Positions 1 to 8,135 of a stretch of 32,561 nucleotides of DNA are shown one piece after another. Below the pieces are notes generated by a model that did no database searches, was not told the DNA's origin, and saw only the letters and a list, made by a program, of their open reading frames with translations. The first letter of the stretch is position 1; each line of letters starts with the position of its first letter. The position numbers and the translations under genes are program-made. Source of the stretch: Bacteroidaceae bacterium (lineage in GTDB: Bacteria > Bacteroidota > Bacteroidia > Bacteroidales > Bacteroidaceae); assembly GCA_017552435.1 (NCBI GenBank), contig JAFZPZ010000030.1, positions 1 to 32,561 of the forward strand. The letters run 5' to 3'.

Positions 1-10
1 AATTTTTAAA

Positions 11-65
11 CCTAGAGGAAACCTAGCGGTAACCTAGCGGTAATCTAGCGGTAACCTAGCGGCAC
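11..65. repeat. 11-bp tandem repeat array, five copies
   Basis: Five head-to-tail copies of an 11-bp unit, consensus CCTAGCGGTAA, begin at 11, 22, 33, 44 and 55. The two middle copies are identical; the first reads CCTAGAGGAAA, the fourth starts with T, and the last ends in CAC. No reading frame is associated with it. It lies downstream of the 192-aa gene and its terminator, so it is outside that transcript. Function unknown. Confidence 0.85.
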
Positions 66-140
66 TCTTTTGGCATCTGCCGAGTTTCTGTCTGGCATTG
101 ACGAGTGCAAAGGTAAGCAGGTTTTATATAGTGACCAAAG

Positions 141-167
141 AAAAAAAGCACTGCTTTGGGGCAGTGC
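141..167 (-). terminator. Rho-independent terminator of the 192-aa gene
   Basis: On the minus strand a 7-bp stem GCACTGC/GCAGTGC (148-154 with 161-167) encloses a 6-nt loop and is followed by seven T residues (141-147 on the plus strand are all A). It lies about 40 bp after the stop codon of the 192-aa gene, which is the expected position. Confidence 0.8.
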
Positions 168-207
168 AGTAATGGTGCAGTAAAAGTGCAGTATTAGTGC
201 ATTTTTA
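164..207. repeat. 11-bp tandem repeat overlapping a stop codon
   Basis: Four consecutive 11-bp units start at 164, 175, 186 and 197. The first three begin GTGCAGTA; the fourth is GTGCATTTTTA. The last unit contains the stop codon of the 192-aa gene (205-207), and the first overlaps the right arm of the terminator stem. The period matches the array at 11-65 but the unit sequence differs. Confidence 0.75.
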
Positions 208-783
208 CAATTTTAACTGGTTCATCCAGTTCCTGTATTGGGCTATATAGATGTTCGCATCGTGAAGGATTTTCCACAGCTTTTTCGATGTGTCGGTGCA
301 GGTCTTGGCATCCCGATATTTCTTCACCAGGGTGATGATTTCCGTGTCGTTTTTCATTGCCCGGGCAGATTCCAGGAACCGTTTGGCTGTATCATCGTCT
401 TTGAAGTACAGGGAGAGTTTCAGCAGCAGTTCATCGTCGGCCTCCTTGTCGGGCTCTGGGGGTACAGGAGGAAAGGATACATTCTCGCCCGGACGCACGT
501 CGTCCAACTTCTCCAGCTTTTCTTCGTATTCAGGACTAAGTTTAATCCCGGATTTTCTCTTCAGGGCTTTAAGAACCTCTTTTGTGAATTTGCGCTCCCA
601 AAACATTTTGTTTTCCATGTCATCAATCCTCTCCATGGAAGCTCCTTTCACTATAAACACCGGAATCTTTTCTTCTGATTCAGTGGTGGATTTCGATTCG
701 ACTTCAGTTCCGGCAGCCTGATAAGAGGGATTCTCTATGTTTATCAGGCGGTCGTGCAACCATTTGAGATAATCCTTATTCAT
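205..783 (-). CDS. Hypothetical protein, 192 aa
   Basis: I do not recognise the family. The product is hydrophilic with no signal peptide or membrane segment, so it is probably cytoplasmic. It has an acidic Pro-rich middle (about residues 96-116, with FPPVPPEPDKEADDE) between mixed-charge helical regions, and a C-terminal helical part with several aromatic residues. The ATG at 783 gives the longest frame. It follows the four-helix-bundle gene on the same strand after a 150-bp gap, so the two may share a transcript, and it is closed by a clear terminator. Both ends of this pair are bordered by short tandem repeat arrays, which suggests an accessory region. Coding is supported by length, composition and the terminator; function is unknown. 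Confidence 0.7.
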   Translation of the reverse strand: MNKDYLKWLHDRLINIENPSYQAAGTEVESKSTTESEEKIPVFIVKGASMERIDDMENKMFWERKFTKEVLKALKRKSGIKLSPEYEEKLEKLDDVRPGENVSFPPVPPEPDKEADDELLLKLSLYFKDDDTAKRFLESARAMKNDTEIITLVKKYRDAKTCTDTSKKLWKILHDANIYIAQYRNWMNQLKL

Positions 784-933
784 GTTGTCTCTTTATTTCT
801 GGTTATCGAGCCAGCTTGACTCTTCTCTCACTCAATCGCTCGTGTTCCCTATCCAGGTCGCGCCTAGCATCGCCCAGCTAATCGCTGAGCTCAATATAAT
901 CAGTTTTCATATATTTTTCTGCAGAAGTTGTTT

Positions 934-1689
934 TTATTTCAGCATCTCTTTCAGCCTTTCTATTTCCTGTTGCTGCTTTTGATAGGCATCGAGGGCGCGG
1001 CGTTTCAGGTCCTCGTATTTCTCTTTCCATTGCCGGGCTTCTTCCTGCGCCTGAGCCAGTTGCTGCTGCAGGGAGGGGATGTTTTGCTCCAGTTCGGCCA
1101 GCCGGTTGTCCTGCTGCTTGCGGTAGCCTGTACGCGCCTGGTGCATCCGTTCCTTGATGCCGCCTTGCGTGACAAAAGTCTCTTCCAGCCGCTCCATGTA
1201 TTTGTTCATCATCGTATCCACCTGGAAGCAGAGCGTCAATCCAACATTTGCCATCTCCTCCGCCGTCCACTGCGTGAAATACGGCTCATAGTCGCTGAGG
1301 CGGTTGTGGCTCTTGGTGAAGTCTTGCATAGGCTGGAAACGCTCGTCATCGGTGGTCCACTGCCGCAGCTGGCGCGATTTGAGGAAATCCTCATAGTCCT
1401 GCCGCAGTTCTCCGATGCTGCTGCGAGCAACATTCAGGAGTTTCAGTTCCATCTCGGACGAGGTTTTCCCATCCTCCGAGCCCTCGACAATGTTCTGCTT
1501 TCCCGAGCGGGCAGCCTGCACCATCTGATCTACGGTGCGGTCTCCGTACTGCGGCAGAAACCGCTCGCAGAAGACGTATGTCATCTGGTAGAGGACTTCC
1601 GACTTCTGGTAGAACCTCAAGTCCTGCCATTTCGGCACCTTGCGGAAGATGCTGGTGAAAGCCGGTTTCTCCGGGATATTGTTTGCCAT
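934..1689 (-). CDS. Four-helix-bundle (S23/IVP-type) protein with coiled-coil suffix
   Basis: Residues about 20-165 match the pattern of the 23S-rRNA intervening-sequence (S23/IVP) four-helix-bundle family: a first helix with DLRFYQKSEVLYQMT, then AARSGKQNIVEGSEDGKTSSEMELKLLNVARSSIGEL, the family's signature stretch. Residues about 185-251 form a Gln/Glu/Lys-rich coiled coil ending in EIERLKEMLK, which fits the 'four helix bundle suffix' architecture known in Bacteroidetes. Proteins with this fold include Avd, the accessory protein of diversity-generating retroelements, which binds nucleic acid; most family members have no known role. No reverse transcriptase is present here. The start at 1689 gives the conserved N-terminus. 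The upstream leader carries a 9-bp repeat array with CTATAG cores, probably inside the 5' untranslated region. Confidence 0.85.
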   Translation of the reverse strand: MANNIPEKPAFTSIFRKVPKWQDLRFYQKSEVLYQMTYVFCERFLPQYGDRTVDQMVQAARSGKQNIVEGSEDGKTSSEMELKLLNVARSSIGELRQDYEDFLKSRQLRQWTTDDERFQPMQDFTKSHNRLSDYEPYFTQWTAEEMANVGLTLCFQVDTMMNKYMERLEETFVTQGGIKERMHQARTGYRKQQDNRLAELEQNIPSLQQQLAQAQEEARQWKEKYEDLKRRALDAYQKQQQEIERLKEMLK

Positions 1690-1709
1690 AGTTGTGTGTT
1701 TTTAGTTGG

Positions 1710-1777
1710 TTCTTTCTATAGTTTTTCTATAGTTTCTATAGTATCTATAGCTTCTATAGTTCCCATAGCCTCTATCG
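1710..1777. repeat. CTATAG tandem array, 9-bp period
   Basis: Five exact CTATAG hexamers lie at 1716, 1727, 1736, 1745 and 1754, spaced 11, 9, 9 and 9 bp, followed by two decayed units (TTCCCATAG and CCTCTATCG). The unit is roughly TTTCTATAG, and each core is itself palindromic. The array sits between the proposed promoter (1789-1819) and the ATG at 1689 of the four-helix-bundle gene, so it is probably transcribed. Confidence 0.85.
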
Positions 1778-1788
1778 CTTTTGCTCTG

Positions 1789-1819
1789 CAAATATACGAT
1801 CTTTTGCTCAAAATGCAAT
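1789..1819 (-). promoter_or_regulatory. Probable promoter of the four-helix-bundle gene
   Basis: CAAATATA at 1789-1796 is the reverse complement of the Bacteroidetes -7 consensus TAnnTTTG. Nineteen bases further, CAAT at 1816-1819 gives ATTG on the minus strand, one mismatch from the -33 TTTG. Transcription would begin near 1782, leaving a leader of about 90 nt containing the CTATAG array. Confidence 0.5.
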
Positions 1820-1916
1820 GCAAGAGGTGCAAAAAGGATTCTTACTTTTTTCTCCCCATTCTGACGAACGAGCCGTCGATACAACACATGAACAGGTTCT
1901 CGTAGCAATATCAACC

Positions 1917-4900
1917 CTATTTTATCACGACCTTGCGGCCATCTCTAATGTACACGCCGCTCTTCGTCGGCTTGCCGCCGAACTTCCTGCCGTCAAGCGA
2001 ATACCATGCATCATTTATCATTTGTCCTTTATCATTTAGACGCACAGCGTCGCCGATTCCATCGGCGCTGTCTTCGTCTCCGAAGTTGAGCCTGAACTCC
2101 TTCACCCCATTGGGGGTTCCCGCTTCGATGCCATTCAGTTGGAAATAGCTGCGGAAGGCACCGATGGTGGTGCCGGCCTGCGGATAGTAGAGCGAGTTGT
2201 TGGTGCCTAGGAACAGGACACTCTTGTCGGCTGCGGTGAAGGTACGATTGTCGTAGGTGCCAACGAAGCTCACCTTGCCATCGTTGCTGGTGACAGTCTT
2301 GCTGACATTGGCTTCGTCGCTGCTGATGTCGATGGTCACGCCTGTGAATGTCGGACTTTCGATGTACGGATGCTCTGTGTCCTTGGGCCACTTGATGAGG
2401 TAGGGCTCGCCGGGCATGATCTCATAAGAGGATGGTTCAAAGAAGAGGGAAAGCGTGCCTGTCGTTTCATCGAAGCCTGTGCAGTAGATGAAGCCATTAT
2501 CTTCATCACGAATGGGAGCATAGCTACACACGTAGGTGCTCTCGCCATTTTCTTCGCGGAGAGCGTAGTAATCTGTACTAAGGCGTATTATTTCGGGCTC
2601 GTCATTTGTGCCAAAAGCACCCTGTATTTCTAATGTAAGGGCTTTGAACGGCAGACAGATTGTGTTCCAATCACCGTCTTTGTATAGCTTGCGGCCGGTC
2701 AGCTGGACGCTGGTCTTGATACCGTTCCAGTCGGCAATGGTCCTGCTGTTGTCCTGGCCATCGGGCAGTTCGAGTGTGAAGTCATCAGGCATATCCTTCC
2801 AAACGAAGGTCATCACCACGGGTGGAGTGGGAATCTCGGCGTAATAGTGGGTGTTGTTGTTCGAGTCAATGACATCACCCACAGTGGAGACCACTTCGCC
2901 ATTGGCGCCCAGGATGGTCCAGCCGCTGTAACTCCACGTGCCGTTACTCCATGTGCCCTCATAAGTGTTGTGGTATGTATAGCCCTTGTTCAGCATCATC
3001 TCCTTCGTCACGGCCATGCCAGCGGGCAGCGTCAGCTTGCAGATGCCTGCATCATCGAACATCTTCGTAGTGTTTGTTCCATCGCTTACATGGAAGCCCG
3101 AGAGGTCAATCTCGCGCAGGCTGCTGCAGCCCTCGAACATACTGCTCATAGAGAAAATCTGTTGCGTCTCCCAGCCACTTAGGTTCAGCTTCTGCAGGTT
3201 GGTGCAGTTCAAGAACATATTCGATGTGGTGACCAATCCCGCAGTGTTCACCTTGCTCAGGTCCATCTCCGTGCAGCCCGTGAAGCCCTGGAACAGCGTG
3301 GCACAGCTCTGGGTGAAGCGCACGCCCTCATCGGCAATCACCTTCGTCACATTTTCCGGATGATCCAGCACGTCTGAATCGAAGGCGAGTCGGTTGATGA
3401 TGTGGAAGTCGCCGTACTTCAGGTGCAGCACACCGTTCTCAAAGCTGTACTGTTTCTTGAACGTCACGCTGACGGTCACGTCGCTGTTAGGCATGGTGAA
3501 GAAGCCGTAATCTTCATCTATCTCCACCTCGATATCATTGTTGTTGGCATCCGTCACCGTCACTTCATCCAGCAGATAGTAGGTATTGGGTGTGATGTGT
3601 ATGCCTACCACGGCACCCACTCGACTCGCGTTTTTCACAGCGACCGTGCCGTTCGTCACAGGAGTCAAGGCAATGTCGAACGACGAGGCATTCGCATTAA
3701 GGATAGTCACATTCTCTGCAGGCATCACCAGCGTGCATTCTTCATGGTCTTGAGTGAATGTGCCGGCGGTGGAGGTAAAGTTCACATACGGGCGGTCAAT
3801 CGTGAAGCTCAGCGTCTCGCCCTGCGCCGCATAGAGGTTGCCGTTCCACGATGTGCCCGTCGTGCCCGTCAGCGTCAGGTTCACGTCGCTGCCCGTCACC
3901 TTGTAGGCCAGCTGAGGTGTGGTAGTCCATGCGTTGTTGCCGGTTATCGTACTCTTGTTATATGTGCTATAGATATTGGTTGCGGCGGTGGGCTCCACTT
4001 GGCCACGGCCGATGGGGTCGCTTTGGGTGAGGTCCAGGCAGCGGGTCAGCGTCAGCTGTGCACCCGTCTCGTCCCATCCTACGAAGGTGCCGTTATTAAG
4101 CTCTGAGGAACCAGCTATGCCAAAGAAGCTGCCGCGGAACACACAGCCGTCGAGTGTTGTAGTGTAGTTGCCTGCATGGCCCACGAAGCCGCCGTTGTAT
4201 CCGCCGGAGGAACCGATGCTTGCACTCACCTCGCAGTTCTGAATTAGGTTGCCGTCGCCCTTCACGTAGCCCACGAGGCCGGAGTTGTAACTGTATCCTA
4301 TCACCATACCTTGCACCTTCAGGTTCTTGATGGTGGCACCGCTGATGGCGTGGAACGGTGCTGTGCCTTGCACGCTCTGATTGATGCTCGCGGTCAGGGT
4401 GTGACCATAGCCGTCGAACGTGCCGCTGAAGGGATTCAGCTTCGTACCCATCATCTGATAGACCTTTATGTCGTTGTTCAGTGCCACGAACTTGCCGCTC
4501 AGCTCCACGCCGTTGGCTACGTCCTCACAGGCGGCAGCCCATTCCTCGCGGCTATTGATACGGTAAGGATTTTGCTCCGTGCCCTGTCCGTTGGCCGTGC
4601 CTTTCAGCGTCAGCACGGCATGAGCGGCTCTGTTGCCGGAGCTGTCGTTAATTCTATAGGTAATGGCTTCGATGCTTCCGCCGTCAGGCTCGGCCAGCGT
4701 CAGACCGCTCTGCCCGATATGGTATGGGGTACTGCTGAAGGCATTCGCATACAAGCTGCCCTCCAGCTCCACCTTTGTCTCGCCAATGAATCCCGGCACC
4801 AAGGTCAGACCCTTGTCCGCATCAGTACCCGAATAGTTGATGCCGGCGTGCAGGCTGCCCACGGCATGCAGGTGGCCCTTGACGCTCATGTTGTCCGTCA

Positions 4901-7274
4901 CTTCTACACCGTCGGTGAGGCCCCTGAACGTGAAGTCGCCCTCTGTCGTCAGCGTGCCGCCCGATACGTGGAGGCCAACCACTGCGTAGTTATCCACCTC
5001 CTCCATCCGATAGACACCCTTCAGCGTCAGGTTCATGCCCTCGGAGGCAATCTTGCTCTCAAAGCCATTGCTGAGGTAATGGCCGCTGATGGTGGGATTG
5101 TCCAATGTCAGGGTCGTGGTCGCGGGGTCGAATTTGGCCTTGCCGTCGCCCAGGATGTCGTCGCAGTTGCTCTCACTAACTTGTGTGTCGCCTACCCATA
5201 GATTATAGGTTTTCGGCTGGCGTAGCACCACGCGGGTGGCGAGAACGTCCGTGTTCCCTTCTGTGCTATAGACCGATTTCCATGTGGTAGAGAAAAAGGC
5301 ATACTCCGGCTCGTAGTATCCCAGCTGCTGCCCTGCGGCATTGTCAATTACAAAATTGCCGGCATGGATAGCACCCGGACTGCCCTCAAGAGTAATACTC
5401 TCAGCGGTACCATTGGCTGTGAATGTGCCTCCGCAATAGGCGGCACACGTATTGTTGGAGCTGGCTTGGAGGTTGCCACCCTGCACGGTGAAGCTTCCGT
5501 TTTCCGTATAGATGGCAGCATTTTTTACATCCTGTCCTTGAGCGCTGATATTGCCGTTCAGCGTGATGTCTCCTGTTGCCCAAAGGGTATTGCCTGCTTG
5601 AAGCCTGGAGTGGCTCTCGGTAACTGAAATCCAATAACCCTTACTGAGGAAGGTGAAGTCGCCGTTCAGCGTCAGCGGGCCGCCCTCGGAGTAGATGCCG
5701 CTCCGTCCTTCTGCCTCGGTCATGTGGTATGTGCCTGTGACGGTGAGGCCAGACAGCTTCGAATAGATCTTGCTATGATTAGTTATTCCCGGGATGGTCG
5801 GATTGCCCGTCAGCGTCAGCGTATTGGTCGCGGGGTCGAAGCTCGCCTTGCCGTCGCCCAAGATGTCGTCCTGGTTTCGGTCGCTGACATGTATGCCGCC
5901 CACCCACAGGTCGTAGAACTGGATGGGGCTCGTCGTGTTTTGTATCACAGCAGTCTTGGCATGCGTCAACCTGTCCGAGTGGTAGATGATGTTGTTCCGG
6001 AATATGCCGTTTTCCGGAGTAGTGATGGCATACCCCTCTGCCAGATGAAGGCCACCGCCATCTCTCAGATGCAGCGCATAGATTCCGCCTTGCAGTTCAA
6101 TATAGTCAACCCCGTCCTCAACGGTAAGGCTATTGCCCAAAATGCCATACGCTCCGCCAATATCATTCATACCTACAGCCGTCAGACTGCCGGATTTCAC
6201 AGTAATGTCACCATATGGTAAATAAATGCCACTTGTAGTGCCAATAAACGTAAATTCACCGTCGAGCGTCAACGGCGGAAATTTCATTCCATAACCATCC
6301 ATCATGATTCCGTTATCCGTTTCGGTATCGGCCATGTGGTAGCAGCCCTTAATGGTCAGGTTCATTATCCTATCATCAGAATAATATATTTTACTCGTTG
6401 TGGAACCATGCGTGTCAAAATCTGAAATGGTCGGGTTGTTTAGGGTGAGCGTGTGGGTCTCCGGGTCATAACTCGCCGTGGGTTCACCCTTGTCGTTCAA
6501 TTGATTCAATATATTATCCTTATTTACGGAATTCACCTGGGTGCTGCCTAACCATAAATTATATACTTTTGGATTATTTAATATCACATGTTTAGCGATG
6601 GTGGTGCCGTCGGCTTCATAAATCTGATGATTCTTTATGCCGCCACCTTCTGGCAAAGCAATTATGGTTCGACCATAATAATAGACAATTCCATCAATTG
6701 CTTGTTTTCCGCCTTCCGAATCCAGTGTGTAGGCAGAAAAATCAAGCTGCGTTGCATGCACACCATAGTCTCCGCCTACTGCCTTAATGTTGCAAGAATA
6801 TACAATAAGTTCATCACAGTAAACTCCACATTTATTCCCGAAGAAGGTATATTCACCAGTTATCACGTTACCATCCGCATAAATACCATAATCTGTTTCT
6901 GCCTCTGACATGTGGTAACTGCCTTCCAAATACAATTTGCCCAATCCTGAGTATATTTTACTGTTATTGTGCGTACCTGTGATGGTCGGGTTATTCAGCG
7001 TCAGTATATGTTCGCCATTGGGGCCCAGGTCAAACTTCGCCGTGGGATTTCCGTCGGTACCCACCTGGTTCAGGATATTGTCCTTATTGGCGGATGTCAC
7101 CTGTGTGTCGCCCAACCAAAGGTCATAGTATGTGATATCCTGTGCCCCCGCCGTGAGGGTGGAGAGGAGGGTGAAGAGAAGGAGGAAGACACGGACCCCC
7201 TCCCCGCTCCCCCATGAAGGGGGAGTGCTAAAGAGTTTTGAGATAGGTGAGAGTGAGATACTTGTTGTTTTCAT
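1917..7274 (-). CDS. BspA/GLUG-type secreted repeat protein, 1785 aa
   Basis: A very large exported protein, probably a surface adhesin or binding protein. It starts with an unusually long signal peptide: MKTT, a 20-25 residue insertion, then a hydrophobic core LLLFTLLSTL ending at AGAQ. Four repeats of roughly 200 residues each open with Y(D/N)LW(L/V)G near residues 51, 238, 454 and 690 and share LTLxxNPTI and a YHM or YRM motif. Residues about 890-1050 resemble GLUG repeats (GTFDGYGHTL, NSGLVGYVKGDG). Residues about 1290-1425 are BspA-type DUF285 leucine-rich repeats (MFLNCTNLQKLNLSGW, MFEGCSSLREIDLSGF). The last about 30 residues (WYSLDGRKF ... GRKVVIK) resemble a type IX sorting tail. The stop codon is TAG. 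The KilA-N gene lies 27 bp upstream and probably leads the same transcript. Ligand unknown. Confidence 0.9.
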   Translation of the reverse strand: MKTTSISLSPISKLFSTPPSWGSGEGVRVFLLLFTLLSTLTAGAQDITYYDLWLGDTQVTSANKDNILNQVGTDGNPTAKFDLGPNGEHILTLNNPTITGTHNNSKIYSGLGKLYLEGSYHMSEAETDYGIYADGNVITGEYTFFGNKCGVYCDELIVYSCNIKAVGGDYGVHATQLDFSAYTLDSEGGKQAIDGIVYYYGRTIIALPEGGGIKNHQIYEADGTTIAKHVILNNPKVYNLWLGSTQVNSVNKDNILNQLNDKGEPTASYDPETHTLTLNNPTISDFDTHGSTTSKIYYSDDRIMNLTIKGCYHMADTETDNGIMMDGYGMKFPPLTLDGEFTFIGTTSGIYLPYGDITVKSGSLTAVGMNDIGGAYGILGNSLTVEDGVDYIELQGGIYALHLRDGGGLHLAEGYAITTPENGIFRNNIIYHSDRLTHAKTAVIQNTTSPIQFYDLWVGGIHVSDRNQDDILGDGKASFDPATNTLTLTGNPTIPGITNHSKIYSKLSGLTVTGTYHMTEAEGRSGIYSEGGPLTLNGDFTFLSKGYWISVTESHSRLQAGNTLWATGDITLNGNISAQGQDVKNAAIYTENGSFTVQGGNLQASSNNTCAAYCGGTFTANGTAESITLEGSPGAIHAGNFVIDNAAGQQLGYYEPEYAFFSTTWKSVYSTEGNTDVLATRVVLRQPKTYNLWVGDTQVSESNCDDILGDGKAKFDPATTTLTLDNPTISGHYLSNGFESKIASEGMNLTLKGVYRMEEVDNYAVVGLHVSGGTLTTEGDFTFRGLTDGVEVTDNMSVKGHLHAVGSLHAGINYSGTDADKGLTLVPGFIGETKVELEGSLYANAFSSTPYHIGQSGLTLAEPDGGSIEAITYRINDSSGNRAAHAVLTLKGTANGQGTEQNPYRINSREEWAAACEDVANGVELSGKFVALNNDIKVYQMMGTKLNPFSGTFDGYGHTLTASINQSVQGTAPFHAISGATIKNLKVQGMVIGYSYNSGLVGYVKGDGNLIQNCEVSASIGSSGGYNGGFVGHAGNYTTTLDGCVFRGSFFGIAGSSELNNGTFVGWDETGAQLTLTRCLDLTQSDPIGRGQVEPTAATNIYSTYNKSTITGNNAWTTTPQLAYKVTGSDVNLTLTGTTGTSWNGNLYAAQGETLSFTIDRPYVNFTSTAGTFTQDHEECTLVMPAENVTILNANASSFDIALTPVTNGTVAVKNASRVGAVVGIHITPNTYYLLDEVTVTDANNNDIEVEIDEDYGFFTMPNSDVTVSVTFKKQYSFENGVLHLKYGDFHIINRLAFDSDVLDHPENVTKVIADEGVRFTQSCATLFQGFTGCTEMDLSKVNTAGLVTTSNMFLNCTNLQKLNLSGWETQQIFSMSSMFEGCSSLREIDLSGFHVSDGTNTTKMFDDAGICKLTLPAGMAVTKEMMLNKGYTYHNTYEGTWSNGTWSYSGWTILGANGEVVSTVGDVIDSNNNTHYYAEIPTPPVVMTFVWKDMPDDFTLELPDGQDNSRTIADWNGIKTSVQLTGRKLYKDGDWNTICLPFKALTLEIQGAFGTNDEPEIIRLSTDYYALREENGESTYVCSYAPIRDEDNGFIYCTGFDETTGTLSLFFEPSSYEIMPGEPYLIKWPKDTEHPYIESPTFTGVTIDISSDEANVSKTVTSNDGKVSFVGTYDNRTFTAADKSVLFLGTNNSLYYPQAGTTIGAFRSYFQLNGIEAGTPNGVKEFRLNFGDEDSADGIGDAVRLNDKGQMINDAWYSLDGRKFGGKPTKSGVYIRDGRKVVIK
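2011..2038. repeat. 7-bp tandem repeat translated in the sorting-tail linker
   Basis: Four units with a 7-bp period (TCATTTA, TCATTTG, TCCTTTA, TCATTTA) lie within the 1785-aa gene. On the coding strand they encode the linker LNDKGQMIND, just before the C-terminal sorting-like tail. Confidence 0.75.
7155..7185. repeat. 31-bp direct repeat, copy A (BspA signal-peptide core)
   Basis: This 31-bp stretch matches 8142-8172 at 30 of 31 positions, the only difference being A versus C. In both copies it encodes, on the minus strand and in the same frame, the signal-peptide core LLLFTLL(S/A)TL. The two copies lie 987 bp apart and flank the KilA-N gene. Confidence 0.9.
7194..7225. repeat. GC-rich palindromic element inside a signal-peptide coding region
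   Basis: CTCCCCC at 7207-7213 pairs with GGGGGAG at 7219-7225 across a 5-nt loop, preceded by a C-rich stretch from 7194. It is translated in frame as part of STPPSWGSGEGV in the n-region of the 1785-aa protein's signal peptide. The core resembles the CTCCCC..GGGGAG palindromes in the serine acetyltransferase gene at 13628-13712, suggesting a related interspersed element. Confidence 0.65.
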
Positions 7275-7301
7275 ATTGGGAGTGTGTTATTTGATATCGA
7301 G

Positions 7302-8114
7302 TTATTTCAGTAGATTCCGACTCGTGTCCAGCTCAAGCACCTGCATCTGGTGAATGGCGATCTTATTGAGTTTGATAAGCCTTTCGCTCTGAGGGATGCC
7401 GTCATTGATCAGCACGGCGTTGATGTTCTCCATATTCGCCAGGCAGATAAGCTCGTTGATGGTCGCATAGTCGCGGATATTACCTTTGAGACCAGGATTA
7501 GCCTCGCGCCACTGCTTGGCTGTCATTCCGAACATGGCCACGTTAAGCACGTCGGCTTCCTCGGCATACTTCATTGCTGCCTGCTCGCGTGTCACTTCTG
7601 CGGGAATGAGGTTGCTCTTGATGGCATCGGTATGGATGCGGTAGTTGATTTTCGAGAGCTCGCGCTTGGCCGACCATTCAAGTTGCTTCTGTTCTTCTGA
7701 TTTGAGACGCTGAAACTCATCAATCAGATAGAGCTTGAATGTTACGCTAATGGCCGTGCCAAATTCAAAAGCGATATCTTTAAAAGCGTATGTACCCCCA
7801 TAACGACCCTTCTTTACAACTATACCTATGGCGTTGGTCTTTTCAATCCACTCACTTACACTCATTACGAAACTGGGCAATCCCGCCTGCATTCTAAAGT
7901 GGTCAAATTCGACCACTTTGAAATTTGGATTGTGAATCATCTCCCAAGTTCCAAGAAATTCAATGGTATATCGCGTGCGAATCCAATTCTTGATGATATC
8001 AGCAGCGCGGCTTTCACTTTGTTTCCCATTAGCCATATCGGTAAGCGATATGTAATCATGCTCGTTGATGCTCACAACGGTTATCTGAGTATTCTGTACA
8101 ATTATCTTTGCCAT
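7302..8114 (-). CDS. KilA-N domain DNA-binding protein
   Basis: The 270-aa product has an N-terminal KilA-N domain at about residues 10-130: ISLTDMANGKQSESRAADIIKNW, FLGTWEMIHNPNFK, SVSEWIEKTNAIGI, and the GRYGGTYAFKDIAFEFGTAIS motif. KilA-N domains bind DNA and occur mainly in phage and large DNA virus proteins and in related bacterial accessory genes. The C-terminal half (about 135-270) is helical, with AMFGMTAKQWREANP and a terminal helical segment. The start at 8114 (MAKIIVQNTQ) fits the family. The gene sits between an orphan signal-peptide frame (8136-8195) and the BspA-like gene, flanked by a 31-bp direct repeat, which suggests it was inserted there or sits within a partial duplication. 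It could regulate the surface gene downstream, but nothing in the sequence shows this directly. Confidence 0.88.
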   Translation of the reverse strand: MAKIIVQNTQITVVSINEHDYISLTDMANGKQSESRAADIIKNWIRTRYTIEFLGTWEMIHNPNFKVVEFDHFRMQAGLPSFVMSVSEWIEKTNAIGIVVKKGRYGGTYAFKDIAFEFGTAISVTFKLYLIDEFQRLKSEEQKQLEWSAKRELSKINYRIHTDAIKSNLIPAEVTREQAAMKYAEEADVLNVAMFGMTAKQWREANPGLKGNIRDYATINELICLANMENINAVLINDGIPQSERLIKLNKIAIHQMQVLELDTSRNLLK

Positions 8115-8135
8115 GATGACAATATGATTAATGGG

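Noticed and set aside
1-207. CRISPR array.
   Set aside because: The repeats are 11 bp, directly adjacent and without unique spacers, and there are no cas genes.
803-910. A 34-codon frame on the minus strand, MKTDYIELSD-TAG-LGDARRDLDREHERLSERRVKLAR, which looks like a gene with a recoded TAG.
   Set aside because: The large BspA-like gene in this window ends with TAG, so TAG acts as a stop here. The frame is short and has no promoter or conserved motif; it may be a decayed fragment.
934-1777. Diversity-generating retroelement, suggested by an Avd-like four-helix bundle and nearby repeats.
   Set aside because: No reverse transcriptase and no template/variable repeat pair with adenine changes is visible in the window.
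1702-1914. A 70-aa minus-strand frame with YGNYRSYRYYRNYR repeats.
   Set aside because: The repeat is the translated CTATAG array; the frame lies in the leader of the next gene and has no other protein-like feature.
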